Positions 35,280-44,222 of a stretch of 64,000 bases of DNA are shown piece after piece. The translations under genes were made by a program, and so were the position numbers. The notes beneath the pieces were generated by a model. The model was given only the letters and a program-made list of their open reading frames with translations, had not been told where the DNA came from and ran no database searches. Every line of letters starts with the position of its first letter. Position 1 is the first letter of the stretch. Origin of the DNA: an uncultured Bacilli bacterium (GTDB taxonomy: Bacteria; Bacillota_I; Bacilli_A; RF39; UBA660); contig CAJUMA010000005.1 in assembly GCA_910587065.1 (NCBI GenBank), forward strand, positions 1 through 64,000, in the 5' to 3' direction.

Positions 35280-35719
35280 ACGAATTTGAAATAGTAAATA
35301 AATTTAATTACAAAAAAGAATACAAGTATCTAGATGATGTAATAAACCATACATTAGATAAACTTAATGTCGAAAAAGCGTGTCTTAGCATCATATTTAT
35401 TGATGATACAGAAATGCATGAATTAAATAAAAAATATCGGGGAATTAATCGAACGACTGATGTTTTAAGTTTTGCTCTAGAAGATAATAACACATTTCCA
35501 TTACCCATTCGTGAATTAGGGGATATATTCGTGTCTATTCCGAAAATGCAAGCTCAAGCAGTCGAATATGAACATTCCGAAAAAAGAGAACTATCTTTTT
35601 TAGTTTGCCATGGCCTATTACATTTACTTGGCTATGACCATACCAAGAGTAAAGAAGAAGAAAAAAAACAATTTTCTCTTCAAGAAGAAATTTTGAATGA
35701 TTTAAATATAGTTTTATGA
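35276..35719 (+). CDS. ybeY: Endoribonuclease YbeY
   Basis: 147 aa. Zinc ligands in HGLLHLLGYDH (H-x3-H-x5-H), with NRTTDVLSFAL upstream. Involved in 16S rRNA 3' maturation and ribosome quality control. It overlaps the VanZ-like gene by 4 bases, so these are coupled. A neighbour of era, as usual. Confidence 0.95.
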   Translation: MNEFEIVNKFNYKKEYKYLDDVINHTLDKLNVEKACLSIIFIDDTEMHELNKKYRGINRTTDVLSFALEDNNTFPLPIRELGDIFVSIPKMQAQAVEYEHSEKRELSFLVCHGLLHLLGYDHTKSKEEEKKQFSLQEEILNDLNIVL

Positions 35720-35752
35720 TATAATTATTAAAGTAGTAAGGAGTTTTGCAAT

Positions 35753-36634
35753 ATGAGAAGTGGATTCATTAGTATAGTTGGCCGTCCAAATACTGGTAAA
35801 AGTACTTTAATTAATACAATAATTAACGAACACATCGCGATAGTATCCAATGTAGCTGGAACAACAAGAAACACTATTCAAGGCGTTTATCATGATGATG
35901 ATACACAAATCGTATTTGTCGACACTCCAGGAATTCATAAATCAATAGATAGACTAGGAAAACATTTAAACAAACAAACATACGAATCTCTAGAAGATAT
36001 AGATGCTATTCTTTTTGTAGTTGATGCTGCCTCTGGTATCGGAAAAGGAGATAAATTTATAATTGAAGCCCTAAAACACACAACTGTGCCTGTAATATTA
36101 GTTTTAAATAAAATAGATAAATTAACAAAAGATGGCATATTAAAAGCAATAACAGATTATAAAGATTTATTTGATTTTGCTGATATTATTCCTATAAGTG
36201 CCTTAAAAAAGGATAATGTTGAAAGATTAATTGAAATAACAAAAAAATACTTAAAAGATAATATAAAGTATTATGAAGATGATGTTATTACCAATAACGA
36301 TCCTAACTTTATGATAGCTGAATTAGTACGGGAAAAAATACTAAATCTAACTACAGAAGAAGTACCACATGCTATAACATGTCTACTAACAAGTTATAAT
36401 GAAAAAAACAATATAGTTGAAATATCTGTCGATATAATAGTTGCAAGGGATTCTTTAAAGAAAATTATTATTGGCAAAAAAGGCACAATGTTAAAAACAA
36501 TCGGCACTGAAGCAAGAAAAGATATTGAACATATGCTTGGTAAACAAGTGTATTTAGAATTATATGTAAAAACCATTAAAAATTGGCGCAATAAAGAAAA
36601 ATACTTATATGAACTAGGATTTAACGAAAAATAA
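35753..36634 (+). CDS. era: GTPase Era
   Basis: 293 aa. G1 GRPNTGKST, G2 TTRN, G3 DTPGIH, G4 NKID, and a C-terminal KH domain (IIIGKKGTMLKTIGTEARKD). Era binds the 16S rRNA 3' end in 30S assembly, working in the same process as YbeY. SD AAGGAG; promoter TGATATAAT overlaps the end of ybeY. Confidence 0.97.
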   Translation: MRSGFISIVGRPNTGKSTLINTIINEHIAIVSNVAGTTRNTIQGVYHDDDTQIVFVDTPGIHKSIDRLGKHLNKQTYESLEDIDAILFVVDAASGIGKGDKFIIEALKHTTVPVILVLNKIDKLTKDGILKAITDYKDLFDFADIIPISALKKDNVERLIEITKKYLKDNIKYYEDDVITNNDPNFMIAELVREKILNLTTEEVPHAITCLLTSYNEKNNIVEISVDIIVARDSLKKIIIGKKGTMLKTIGTEARKDIEHMLGKQVYLELYVKTIKNWRNKEKYLYELGFNEK

Positions 36635-36648
36635 AAGGAGGATAAAAT

Positions 36649-37953
36649 ATGGCTAATGTTATTAAATTAAACGATTATTTAAAAAGGCAAAAAGAACTAT
36701 TTGATGCATATATTAAGTCCTCTGGCAAAGAAATATCCGTTGATGCTTTTAAAGAAAGATACGAATTAGAAGATGGAGTAGCACATACAAGCGATGATTT
36801 GCTTAAATATATATATTCTTACGTAAAAAGTAAACGCATAACAGAAGCCGAGCTTTCTTCTTATAATGATACTAAAAAAGTTCCCAATGACATTGTTTTT
36901 AAAAGAGGAAGAATAATTATAGAATCTCTTATAGCGTCACAAGGAAACACGCAAGATTTAGAAAAGTTAGCCTCTGAATTTGCTAAAAAAGATGGTAAAA
37001 TTCATCCCTATGATAATAAATATTTATTAAAATGTCGTGATTACTATATGCGTACTTCCAAAAACGCAGATATTTTAATGGCATACAAAAATGTTTGTGA
37101 ATTAGTCACAAGAGGATCATATGATATTGAACTTCCTATAAAAATATTAGAAATAACAGATAATTCTAAAGCCATTGAGTTTATAAATAGAATAAGTATA
37201 AGTAAATCTAGTTTACGCAAACTTGTAAATGAATATGAAACGCTTTATCCTGCTAACACTGCAAATATAACAAGGCTTAATTATTTATTAAAAGAAGCTT
37301 ACAAAACAGATGATAAAGTTGTAAAATTTTATGATGTAAAACAAAATCATGATACACTTAAGGATCGTTTAGTTAGTTTAAGAAGAATACTAGAAGAATA
37401 TCTAATAAGTGATCGTGAAGATATAAGTGAACTTTTTGATAAATATCATTTCAATTCCTATAAGTTTAAAGAAACTCTTAAAGATGCAAGATCTGGTCGT
37501 GATATTCTTTTAAATAGTCTAATAGATAAATATGAAGCCAAAAATATCGCAATAGACAATATGTACAAAGAGATTTTAACTAAAATAATGCAGGCCAAGT
37601 ATAACGGTATTAATTATGGCTATGGCTATCGTGAATTTAATATATACGATTACTATATGCTAAAAGAAGGTAATAGTATGGCCAAATTAATTAAATATGC
37701 TAATAAAATTTATACAGAAGAAGATGCTAGTGTTATAGTTGAGGTTATAAAAGAATGTGAAGTAACAAACGTCGTTTCTCGAGATCATTTAGCTGAATCT
37801 CACAAAAAAGAAAATCCCGATTTAATATTAGATTATTTAGAATATGCTTCATTACCACTTTCTGAAGAAATGTTTGAAGCAGTATATACAAGATTCTCAG
37901 AAAATGATATCAGTTTTGAAGTAGTTGAAACACCAAAATCTGTTAATATGTGA
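36649..37953 (+). CDS. Unknown cytoplasmic protein, 434 aa
   Basis: No family recognised. Soluble, helix-rich, with charged repeats of Leu/Ile spacing that may form alpha-solenoid-like hairpins (e.g. KLVNEYETLYPANTANIT, LVSLRRILEEYLI). No membrane segment or catalytic motif seen. Strong SD AAAGGAGG and tight spacing (14 bases) after era suggest cotranscription. Its place between era and yqzL-recO is not a Bacillus arrangement, so it may be lineage-specific. Confidence 0.7.
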   Translation: MANVIKLNDYLKRQKELFDAYIKSSGKEISVDAFKERYELEDGVAHTSDDLLKYIYSYVKSKRITEAELSSYNDTKKVPNDIVFKRGRIIIESLIASQGNTQDLEKLASEFAKKDGKIHPYDNKYLLKCRDYYMRTSKNADILMAYKNVCELVTRGSYDIELPIKILEITDNSKAIEFINRISISKSSLRKLVNEYETLYPANTANITRLNYLLKEAYKTDDKVVKFYDVKQNHDTLKDRLVSLRRILEEYLISDREDISELFDKYHFNSYKFKETLKDARSGRDILLNSLIDKYEAKNIAIDNMYKEILTKIMQAKYNGINYGYGYREFNIYDYYMLKEGNSMAKLIKYANKIYTEEDASVIVEVIKECEVTNVVSRDHLAESHKKENPDLILDYLEYASLPLSEEMFEAVYTRFSENDISFEVVETPKSVNM

Positions 37954-37963
37954 ATAAATTAAT

Positions 37964-38003
37964 AAAATAGCACCCATTATATAATTAGAAAGGGTGTTAT
38001 TTT
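37964..38003 (+). promoter_or_regulatory. Hairpin covering the yqzL ribosome binding site
   Basis: AAAATAGCACCC (37964-37975) pairs with GGGTGTTATTTT (37992-38003), 12 bp with one G-T pair and a 16-base loop. The yqzL ATG is the very next base and its SD (AGGGTG) is in the 3' arm. A TATAAT lies in the loop (37980-37985), so it may also be a promoter region; the T-run is too short for a strong terminator. Confidence 0.65.
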
Positions 38004-38081
38004 ATGACAAAAAAAGAACTATGGGAATTATTTAGAAAAACGGGAAAAATAGAATATTATCTAGAGTATAAAAAGAAGTGA
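38004..38081 (+). CDS. yqzL: YqzL-like mini-protein, 25 aa
   Basis: MTKKELWELFRKTGKIEYYL and a short Lys-rich tail, ending TGA. The W-x-LF-x-x-TG-x-x-x-YL pattern matches the YqzL family, and B. subtilis has yqzL exactly between era and recO. It is shorter than the Bacillus protein (about 47 aa). SD AGGGTG sits in a hairpin. recO starts 6 bases downstream. Confidence 0.7.
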   Translation: MTKKELWELFRKTGKIEYYLEYKKK

Positions 38082-38086
38082 AGTAA

Positions 38087-38821
38087 ATGTTAAAAAAAAT
38101 AGAAGGTGTTGTTATTAGTGAAACACCATATAAAGATAATTCAAAAATCTTAAATATTCTTACAAAAGACGGAATAATCGGATTAATATCTAAGGGGTGT
38201 AAAAATTTAAAGAGTCCTCTTAGATTAATTTCCTCGAAACTTGTATACGCAGAATTTACAATATACTATAATGAATCAAGTCTTTCAACACTTAAGGAAG
38301 GTTCAATAATTAATAATTTTTCGTATATCAGAACAGAGCCTTCTTTAATTCCTTATTCAGTGTATATATACATAACTGATTTAGTAAGGCAAGTAGTGAA
38401 ACAAACAGAGACAAATAACATCTATGATTTATATATAAGCACTATAAAAAAAATAGAGGATGGTTTAAATCCTATCGTAATGATGAATATATTAGAAATA
38501 AAATTGCTTGATTATCTTGGATGTCCAATCGAACTTAATGCTTGTGCTAAATGTGGAAGCAACAAAAATATTATTACAATAGATCCCGATGTTGGTGGCT
38601 ATATTTGTAAAAACTGTTATACACACGAAATAATATATGATGAAAAAACAAGAAAGATGCTAAGAATGTATTATTTGGTCGATATAGATACAATAAAAGA
38701 GTTAAAAATAAAAGATTATGTAGTGGATAATATTAATAATTTTTTAACTATGTACTATGACCGTTATACAGGCATTTATATACATACAAAAAAATTTCTT
38801 GATAAAACACTAAACTACTGA
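38087..38821 (+). CDS. recO: DNA repair protein RecO
   Basis: 244 aa. N-terminal OB fold (EGVVISETPYKDNSKILNIL), then helical part with a four-Cys zinc site: CAKCGSN (about 154-160) and CKNC (about 174-177). RecO loads RecA with RecR on SSB-coated DNA. It follows era/yqzL as in Bacilli. Ends TGA, overlapping its terminator. Confidence 0.93.
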   Translation: MLKKIEGVVISETPYKDNSKILNILTKDGIIGLISKGCKNLKSPLRLISSKLVYAEFTIYYNESSLSTLKEGSIINNFSYIRTEPSLIPYSVYIYITDLVRQVVKQTETNNIYDLYISTIKKIEDGLNPIVMMNILEIKLLDYLGCPIELNACAKCGSNKNIITIDPDVGGYICKNCYTHEIIYDEKTRKMLRMYYLVDIDTIKELKIKDYVVDNINNFLTMYYDRYTGIYIHTKKFLDKTLNY

Positions 38822-38838
38822 CTTTTATAAGTCTTTTT
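38820..38838 (+). terminator. Terminator of recO
   Basis: GACTT, loop TTAT, AAGTC, then TTTTT. Short, but well placed before the TGCTATAAT promoter (38843-38851) of the next gene. Confidence 0.6.
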
Positions 38839-38868
38839 CTTTTGCTATAATATACTTAGGTGATATAC

Positions 38869-40176
38869 TTGAAAACACTTAAACAAAGAAAAATAGAGAG
38901 AGAAAAAGAAAAACAAACTCTAAAGTCTTTAGCTGATGAAGAAGATAAAATAAAGCAAGAAATAGATGAAATAATGCCTGAATCTAAATTTACAATAAAG
39001 GAATCTATTAATTTATTAAAAGGGGAAGATGAAGAAGAACAAGAATATTACAGCTATTTAACCGAAGACGAAAAAAAAGAAGAATTAGACAAGAAAAAAG
39101 AGCAAAAGAAAATTCTTAAAGTTGCCATCTCCGTTTTAGTTGTTACGGTTATTATGGTAACTATTGGCTCCAAAGTTTTTTATGATACTTTTAAAAATGA
39201 TTTATTAAAAATAACTGAACCTCTGTTAAAAGAACACTATCAAAAAAAGACAGGAAACAAAGCAAAAACAAAAACTATAGAAGAATTTAAAACCAAAGAC
39301 AAAGACAATAACGAAGTTGGGTCAGGCATTTATTTGCTAACAACAAAAGATAATAAGCATATAATGTCTGTAAACAACGTCTTAATAGGTGATGATATAA
39401 ATAATAGTGACATTTCCGAATCAATAAAAAGCGAACTAAAAAAGGGTTTTACTGCTGCTGAATTAGTAACTGATTCAATTAAACTTTCTTATGATGATTA
39501 TTACCTAGAATACAATCGTTTCTTAGACTATATTAATGTCTTGCCAAGCGGATTTTCAAAAGAAGATTTATTAAATTCAAATAAGTTAGTTATAACATAT
39601 AAAGCCATCTATAAAGGACAAATAGATACTACTCCTTTGGAAAACATAATGAGTGGATTATCGAGTAACTCTACCTTTATCTTACTTCGCCAAGATGCAT
39701 CGGGTATTTCTAATATAATAATTATAAAAAAAGAAAAAACTATAAGTATGGATGTAACTGCCTTAATAGAAAAAGAAAAAGGAATAACCTATTTAGAGTT
39801 AGATAGAAAAATAAACTCTGTATCAAATGTAGAAGTAAAATTACTTGCAAATTCATCAGTAAGTACAGAAAGCAATTATAATATTATTAACCCTATAGTT
39901 ATAAAAAAAGAAGAAGAAAGAGGTAACAGAGAAGAGCCACAAAAAGAGAATTACTTCTTTTTAAGATTTGATTCTGGACTTCTAAATGAAAATAGTTTTG
40001 TTGAGCTAAACACAAGCAAAAAGGAAGACACTTATACAGAAAAGAAAAAGGAGGACTATGATGATATATATTTAATAAGCATTGGATCTTCGACATATTT
40101 ATTAGGAGAAAATAACTTATTTGTTGGAAAAGTCAGTGGAAAAAAGTCATTTCTTTGCAATTTAGGAATATGTTAA
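38869..40176 (+). CDS. Single-pass membrane protein of unknown function
   Basis: About 435 aa. TTG at 38869 is preferred: the standard AGGTGAT SD is 4-5 bases upstream, while the GTG at 38860 is part of that SD. N-terminal 80 residues are highly charged coiled coil, then a membrane segment (about 79-100: VAISVLVVTVIMVTIGSKVF), then a large external domain. Type II orientation likely. No family recognised. Located between recO and alaS. Confidence 0.65.
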   Translation: MKTLKQRKIEREKEKQTLKSLADEEDKIKQEIDEIMPESKFTIKESINLLKGEDEEEQEYYSYLTEDEKKEELDKKKEQKKILKVAISVLVVTVIMVTIGSKVFYDTFKNDLLKITEPLLKEHYQKKTGNKAKTKTIEEFKTKDKDNNEVGSGIYLLTTKDNKHIMSVNNVLIGDDINNSDISESIKSELKKGFTAAELVTDSIKLSYDDYYLEYNRFLDYINVLPSGFSKEDLLNSNKLVITYKAIYKGQIDTTPLENIMSGLSSNSTFILLRQDASGISNIIIIKKEKTISMDVTALIEKEKGITYLELDRKINSVSNVEVKLLANSSVSTESNYNIINPIVIKKEEERGNREEPQKENYFFLRFDSGLLNENSFVELNTSKKEDTYTEKKKEDYDDIYLISIGSSTYLLGENNLFVGKVSGKKSFLCNLGIC

Positions 40177-40231
40177 TTATTAATTATATGCTATAATTAA
40201 AGAGTTATGAAAGCGATTAGGAGGAAAACTT

Positions 40232-41974
40232 ATGAATTTAAAAGATTTATATATAAATTTTTTTGTTAGTAAAGGGCATAAACAAATACCTTCATCACCA
40301 GTAGTTCCAGAAAATGATCCATCAGTATTATTTAATACTGCTGGCATGCAACCATTAATCCCTTATTTGATGGGGCAATCTCATCCCTATGGTAAAAGGT
40401 TATGTGACTATCAAAAATGTATAAGAACTAATGATATTGATGAAGTAGGAGATACATATCATCATACTTTCTTTGAAATGTTAGGTAATTGGAGTTTAGG
40501 GGATTACTTTAAGAAAGAAGCCATAACTTGGAGCTATGAATTTATTACTGAGCATCTTCATGTACCAGCAGAAAAACTAGCTGTAACAGTGTTTGCCGGA
40601 AATGAATTTATTCCCTTTGATGAAGAATCTTATAATGTTTGGAAGTCTTTAGGAATAAAAGAGGAGCGTATTGCTAAACTTGCTGATAATTTTTGGATTG
40701 CTGGAGATTCTGGACCATGTGGAGGAGACTCTGAAATGTTTTATTGGCGAAGTGATGAAAAAGTTCCTGAAATTTTTGATCCCAATGATGAAAGATGGGT
40801 TGAGTTTTGGAACGATGTTTTTATGCAATATAACAAACATGAAGATGGAAGCGTTTTAGAACTTCCACATAAGAATGTCGATACTGGTATGGGTGTTGAA
40901 AGAACAGTTTCCATACTTGAGGGAGTAAACGATAATTATGAATCATCTATTTGGAAAGATGTAATTGAATTAATTAGTAATATTGCTTCACTACCATATA
41001 AAGGAAATGAAAGAAGTATGCGTATTATTGCCGATCACCTACGTACAGCTGTATTCATAAGTGCTGATCCAGCAGGAATTAAACCAAGCAACACTGATCA
41101 AGGTTACATTTTAAGAAGGTTAATAAGAAGAGCAATAAGGCATGCAAAGTCCCTTGGTATAGATATTGCATCAGACTGGGATACACAAATTGCAAAGTTA
41201 ATTCTTTCTAAATATAATAAATATTATCAAGAACTTAAAGATAATGAAAATGTTGTTTTAGAAGTGTTAACTAATGAAAAAGCTAAATTTAATCGTACGT
41301 TAGAAAAAGGTTTGAAGGAGTTTAATAAAGTTACAGAAAACGTCACCAATATAGATGGGACAACTGCTTTTCACCTATTTGATACATACGGTTTCCCACT
41401 TGAGTTAACAGTCGAACTTGCAGAAGAAAGAGGTTTAACTGTTGATACTGAAGGGTATAAAGAGAAATTTAAGGCTCATCAAGAATTATCAAGAGCTGGG
41501 AGTCAAGAAAAGTTTAAAGGCGGTCTTGCTGGAAACTCTGAAATTGAAACTAAGTATCATACAGCTACTCATTTACTTAATGCAGCCTTAAAACTTGTCA
41601 TTGGGCCTGATACACATCAAAGAGGATCAAATATAACTGTTGAAAGAATGCGCTTTGACTTCAATTGTGATCATAAATTAACGGATGAGGAAAAAGACAA
41701 AGCTGAAAATCTAGTCAATGGTTGGATAAATGAGGGATTAGAAGTTCAAGTTCAAGAAATGAGCAAAGAAGAGGCTCTAAACTCTGGTGCTGAATGCATG
41801 TTTATTGAAAAGTATCCTGATATGGTAACAGTTTATACGATTGGTGATAATGTGTCTAAAGAATTATGTGGCGGACCTCACGTTAAAAACACAAGCGAAC
41901 TTGGTCACTTTAAAATCGTAAAAGAAGAAGCATCATCATCTGGAGTTAGAAGAATAAAGGCAGTATTAGAATAA
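40232..41974 (+). CDS. alaS: Compact alanyl-tRNA synthetase
   Basis: 580 aa, far shorter than the usual 870-880. The class II catalytic part and tRNA-recognition part are complete (FNTAGMQPL, HHTFFEMLGNWS, GGDSEMFYW, VDTGMGVERT, ADHLRTAVF). An AlaX-like editing domain has HTATH (His443, His447) and CGGPH (Cys546, His550). Missing are the beta-barrel segment normally between them and the C-terminal dimerising C-Ala domain. Such short forms exist in some Firmicutes, so this looks natural and not truncated: the stop is followed at once by a perfect terminator. SD TTAGGAGG. Confidence 0.93.
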   Translation: MNLKDLYINFFVSKGHKQIPSSPVVPENDPSVLFNTAGMQPLIPYLMGQSHPYGKRLCDYQKCIRTNDIDEVGDTYHHTFFEMLGNWSLGDYFKKEAITWSYEFITEHLHVPAEKLAVTVFAGNEFIPFDEESYNVWKSLGIKEERIAKLADNFWIAGDSGPCGGDSEMFYWRSDEKVPEIFDPNDERWVEFWNDVFMQYNKHEDGSVLELPHKNVDTGMGVERTVSILEGVNDNYESSIWKDVIELISNIASLPYKGNERSMRIIADHLRTAVFISADPAGIKPSNTDQGYILRRLIRRAIRHAKSLGIDIASDWDTQIAKLILSKYNKYYQELKDNENVVLEVLTNEKAKFNRTLEKGLKEFNKVTENVTNIDGTTAFHLFDTYGFPLELTVELAEERGLTVDTEGYKEKFKAHQELSRAGSQEKFKGGLAGNSEIETKYHTATHLLNAALKLVIGPDTHQRGSNITVERMRFDFNCDHKLTDEEKDKAENLVNGWINEGLEVQVQEMSKEEALNSGAECMFIEKYPDMVTVYTIGDNVSKELCGGPHVKNTSELGHFKIVKEEASSSGVRRIKAVLE

Positions 41975-41996
41975 AGAAGGGAAACCTTCTTTTTAA
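41973..41996 (+). terminator. Terminator of alaS
   Basis: AAAGAAGG, loop GAAA, CCTTCTTT, then TT: perfect 8-bp stem at the stop codon. Confidence 0.85.
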
Positions 41997-42055
41997 TTTG
42001 ACAATATAAAAAGATAGGAATAAAATAACACAAATAACTGAATTAAGGAGTAAAT

Positions 42056-42877
42056 ATGGAAAAAAGTGCAAGTTATTATAAAAAGAAAACAGATTTTTAT
42101 TACAAACTTGGGAAAGACATAGTTATATTAAAGCATTATGCTTATCTTCAAGAAAGACACTATTACAATGCTATTTCTGATTCGATTGAATATAAAAGTA
42201 TTAAAAGATTGTATGAAGATATTTTTGCTTACTTAATAAAATACATGCATATTTTAGAGCAAAAAAGTGTTGAAGAAATATTTGCTTACGTTCTAGTTTT
42301 AATAGAATTAAAATATTTATGTTATACTCGTAATCTTGTTTACTCCAACGTAACATTAAGTATTAATGAAATTCCAATTCTTTCTGCACTAGCCCTTAAT
42401 AACCATGGTAAATGTAGAAACCTTGCTTCTCTTTTAAGCGATTTTTATAGCTCTGAAGGATATGATGCGATGATTTATGGAGGAATAAAACAAGATTTAG
42501 AAGAGTACATGGCTCGCAAAAGAACAAGAATTCATGCTGATCACGCGATAACAATTGTAAGCGATGCTGAATATTCCTACTTACTTGATCCAGCAAAGCA
42601 AGAATTATATTCACTTCTCGAAGATGAAATGCTAGTTTCTAATAAATTCTCAATAATGACCAAAGACAGAAGTAGGTTAGCTTCAATTCAAGAAAAAATA
42701 TATTTTACTTTGCCACCTTTAAAGGAAATTAAAAATATAGAAGAATGTAGTAAAAACATCCACAAAAATATCCTCAAGCTAACAAATAATCTTGATATAT
42801 TTGATGAACTATATCAAGAGATTAGACCAGCCTTAGAAGAAGCAGAAAGCGTCTACCAAAAGATTCTAAGAGTTTAA
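42056..42877 (+). CDS. Transglutaminase-like fold protein (putative cysteine protease or amidase)
   Basis: 273 aa, no signal peptide. A Cys-His-Asp order typical of the transglutaminase/papain-like fold is visible: Cys120 in NHGKCRNLASLLSDFY, His163 in HADHAITIV and Asp178 in YLLDPAKQ. The N-terminal third is helical and unassigned. Enzyme activity is inferred from the triad only. Cytoplasmic. It has its own unit between alaS and pdp and a strong terminator. Confidence 0.6.
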   Translation: MEKSASYYKKKTDFYYKLGKDIVILKHYAYLQERHYYNAISDSIEYKSIKRLYEDIFAYLIKYMHILEQKSVEEIFAYVLVLIELKYLCYTRNLVYSNVTLSINEIPILSALALNNHGKCRNLASLLSDFYSSEGYDAMIYGGIKQDLEEYMARKRTRIHADHAITIVSDAEYSYLLDPAKQELYSLLEDEMLVSNKFSIMTKDRSRLASIQEKIYFTLPPLKEIKNIEECSKNIHKNILKLTNNLDIFDELYQEIRPALEEAESVYQKILRV

Positions 42878-42898
42878 ATTAGTTTAAACTCTTTTTTT
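42868..42898 (+). terminator. Terminator after the transglutaminase-like gene
   Basis: AAGAGTTTAAA, loop TTAG, TTTAAACTCTT, then T-run: perfect 11-bp stem containing the stop codon. Confidence 0.92.
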
Positions 42899-42953
42899 GT
42901 TTATTAGGAAAAAAATTTATGTTATAATGAAAATAATAAGGAAGGTAGAGAAA

Positions 42954-44180
42954 ATGAATATATTAGATATTATTACAAAAAAGAAAAATGGTAGTTCACT
43001 TTCCTATGATGAACTTAAATTTGCTTTTATGGGATATTTGAATGGGGAAATACCAGATTATCAAATAAGCGCTTTACTCATGGCAATAACGATTATGGGC
43101 ATGAATATCTCAGAAACTCTATCTTTAACAGATATCTTTATTCGTAGTGGCAAGGCGTATGATTTAGCTGGCGCTATGAAATATACTGTAGATAAGCATT
43201 CGACTGGAGGGGTAGGAGACTCTACAACTCTTATCATCGGCCCTATGTGTGCATCTCTTGGTCTACACCTAGCGAAGATGAGTGGCCGTGGACTTGGTCT
43301 TACAGGTGGAACAATAGATAAAGTAGAATCCATTCCAGGTTTTGATGTTGATTTAAGTGAAGAAGACTTTTATACTCAGGTTGAAGAATTAGGATTTGCT
43401 CTTTCTAGTCAAACAAGTGAACTTGTACCATTAGATAAGATGGTTTATGCTCTTCGTGATGTAACTGGAACAACAGAATCAATTCCTTTAATTGCCTCCT
43501 CTATTATGTCTAAAAAGATTGCGTCTGGGGCAGATAATATTTTAATTGATATAAAAGTTGGCAGTGGAGCTTTAATAAAAAATATGGAAGATGCTAAAAT
43601 ACTGAGCGAATGGTTAATCAAAATAGGAGATGCATACAAAAAGAATGTAAGAACACTTATAAGTGATATGGATACACCTCTTTCTTATGCAATAGGAAAC
43701 TCACTTGAGGTATGTGAAGCAATTAATGTCCTACATGGGAAAAAATGTCCTCTTTATAATGCTTGCATTGAAATAGTAGCCAATCTCTTATCAATGGCTA
43801 AAGGTATTGATTTAGGAGAAGCTGAAGTAAGAGCTGAACAAGTTTTAAAAAATGGTGAGGCTTTAAAGAAATTTTATGAATTTGTAGCAAGACAAGGTGG
43901 GAAGTTAAAAGAAGTTAAAGTGGCTCCGCATGTAATTCCAGTCAAAACTAAATTTGAAGGTACAATTACAAGAATTGATGCTTTAGGTGCCGCAAAACTT
44001 GCCGCAAAACTTGGTGCATCAAAAATGTCTTTAGACGATAAGATAGATTATACAGTTGGAATTCTTTTAAACTACAAAATAGGTGATAAAGTAAAAAAAG
44101 ATGACACCTTATTAAATATTTATACAAATAAATATGTTAAATTCACTGAAAGAGATTTTGACTTTATTGAAGTAGAATAA
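42954..44180 (+). CDS. pdp: Pyrimidine-nucleoside phosphorylase
   Basis: 408 aa from the ATG at 42954. The longer in-frame start at 42897 is upstream of the promoter TGTTATAAT (42920-42928) and is rejected. Phosphorolysis of uridine, thymidine and deoxyuridine in salvage. Motifs: DKHSTGGVGDSTTL (phosphate and Lys), MSGRGLGLTGGTIDKVESI, and the C-terminal GDKVKKDDTLLNIYTN. DeoA cannot be excluded, but Firmicutes enzymes are usually Pdp. Confidence 0.93.
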   Translation: MNILDIITKKKNGSSLSYDELKFAFMGYLNGEIPDYQISALLMAITIMGMNISETLSLTDIFIRSGKAYDLAGAMKYTVDKHSTGGVGDSTTLIIGPMCASLGLHLAKMSGRGLGLTGGTIDKVESIPGFDVDLSEEDFYTQVEELGFALSSQTSELVPLDKMVYALRDVTGTTESIPLIASSIMSKKIASGADNILIDIKVGSGALIKNMEDAKILSEWLIKIGDAYKKNVRTLISDMDTPLSYAIGNSLEVCEAINVLHGKKCPLYNACIEIVANLLSMAKGIDLGEAEVRAEQVLKNGEALKKFYEFVARQGGKLKEVKVAPHVIPVKTKFEGTITRIDALGAAKLAAKLGASKMSLDDKIDYTVGILLNYKIGDKVKKDDTLLNIYTNKYVKFTERDFDFIEVE

Positions 44181-44222
44181 GCAAATATGCTATACTAATA
44201 TAAGAATAAGAGGTTGGTTGTT

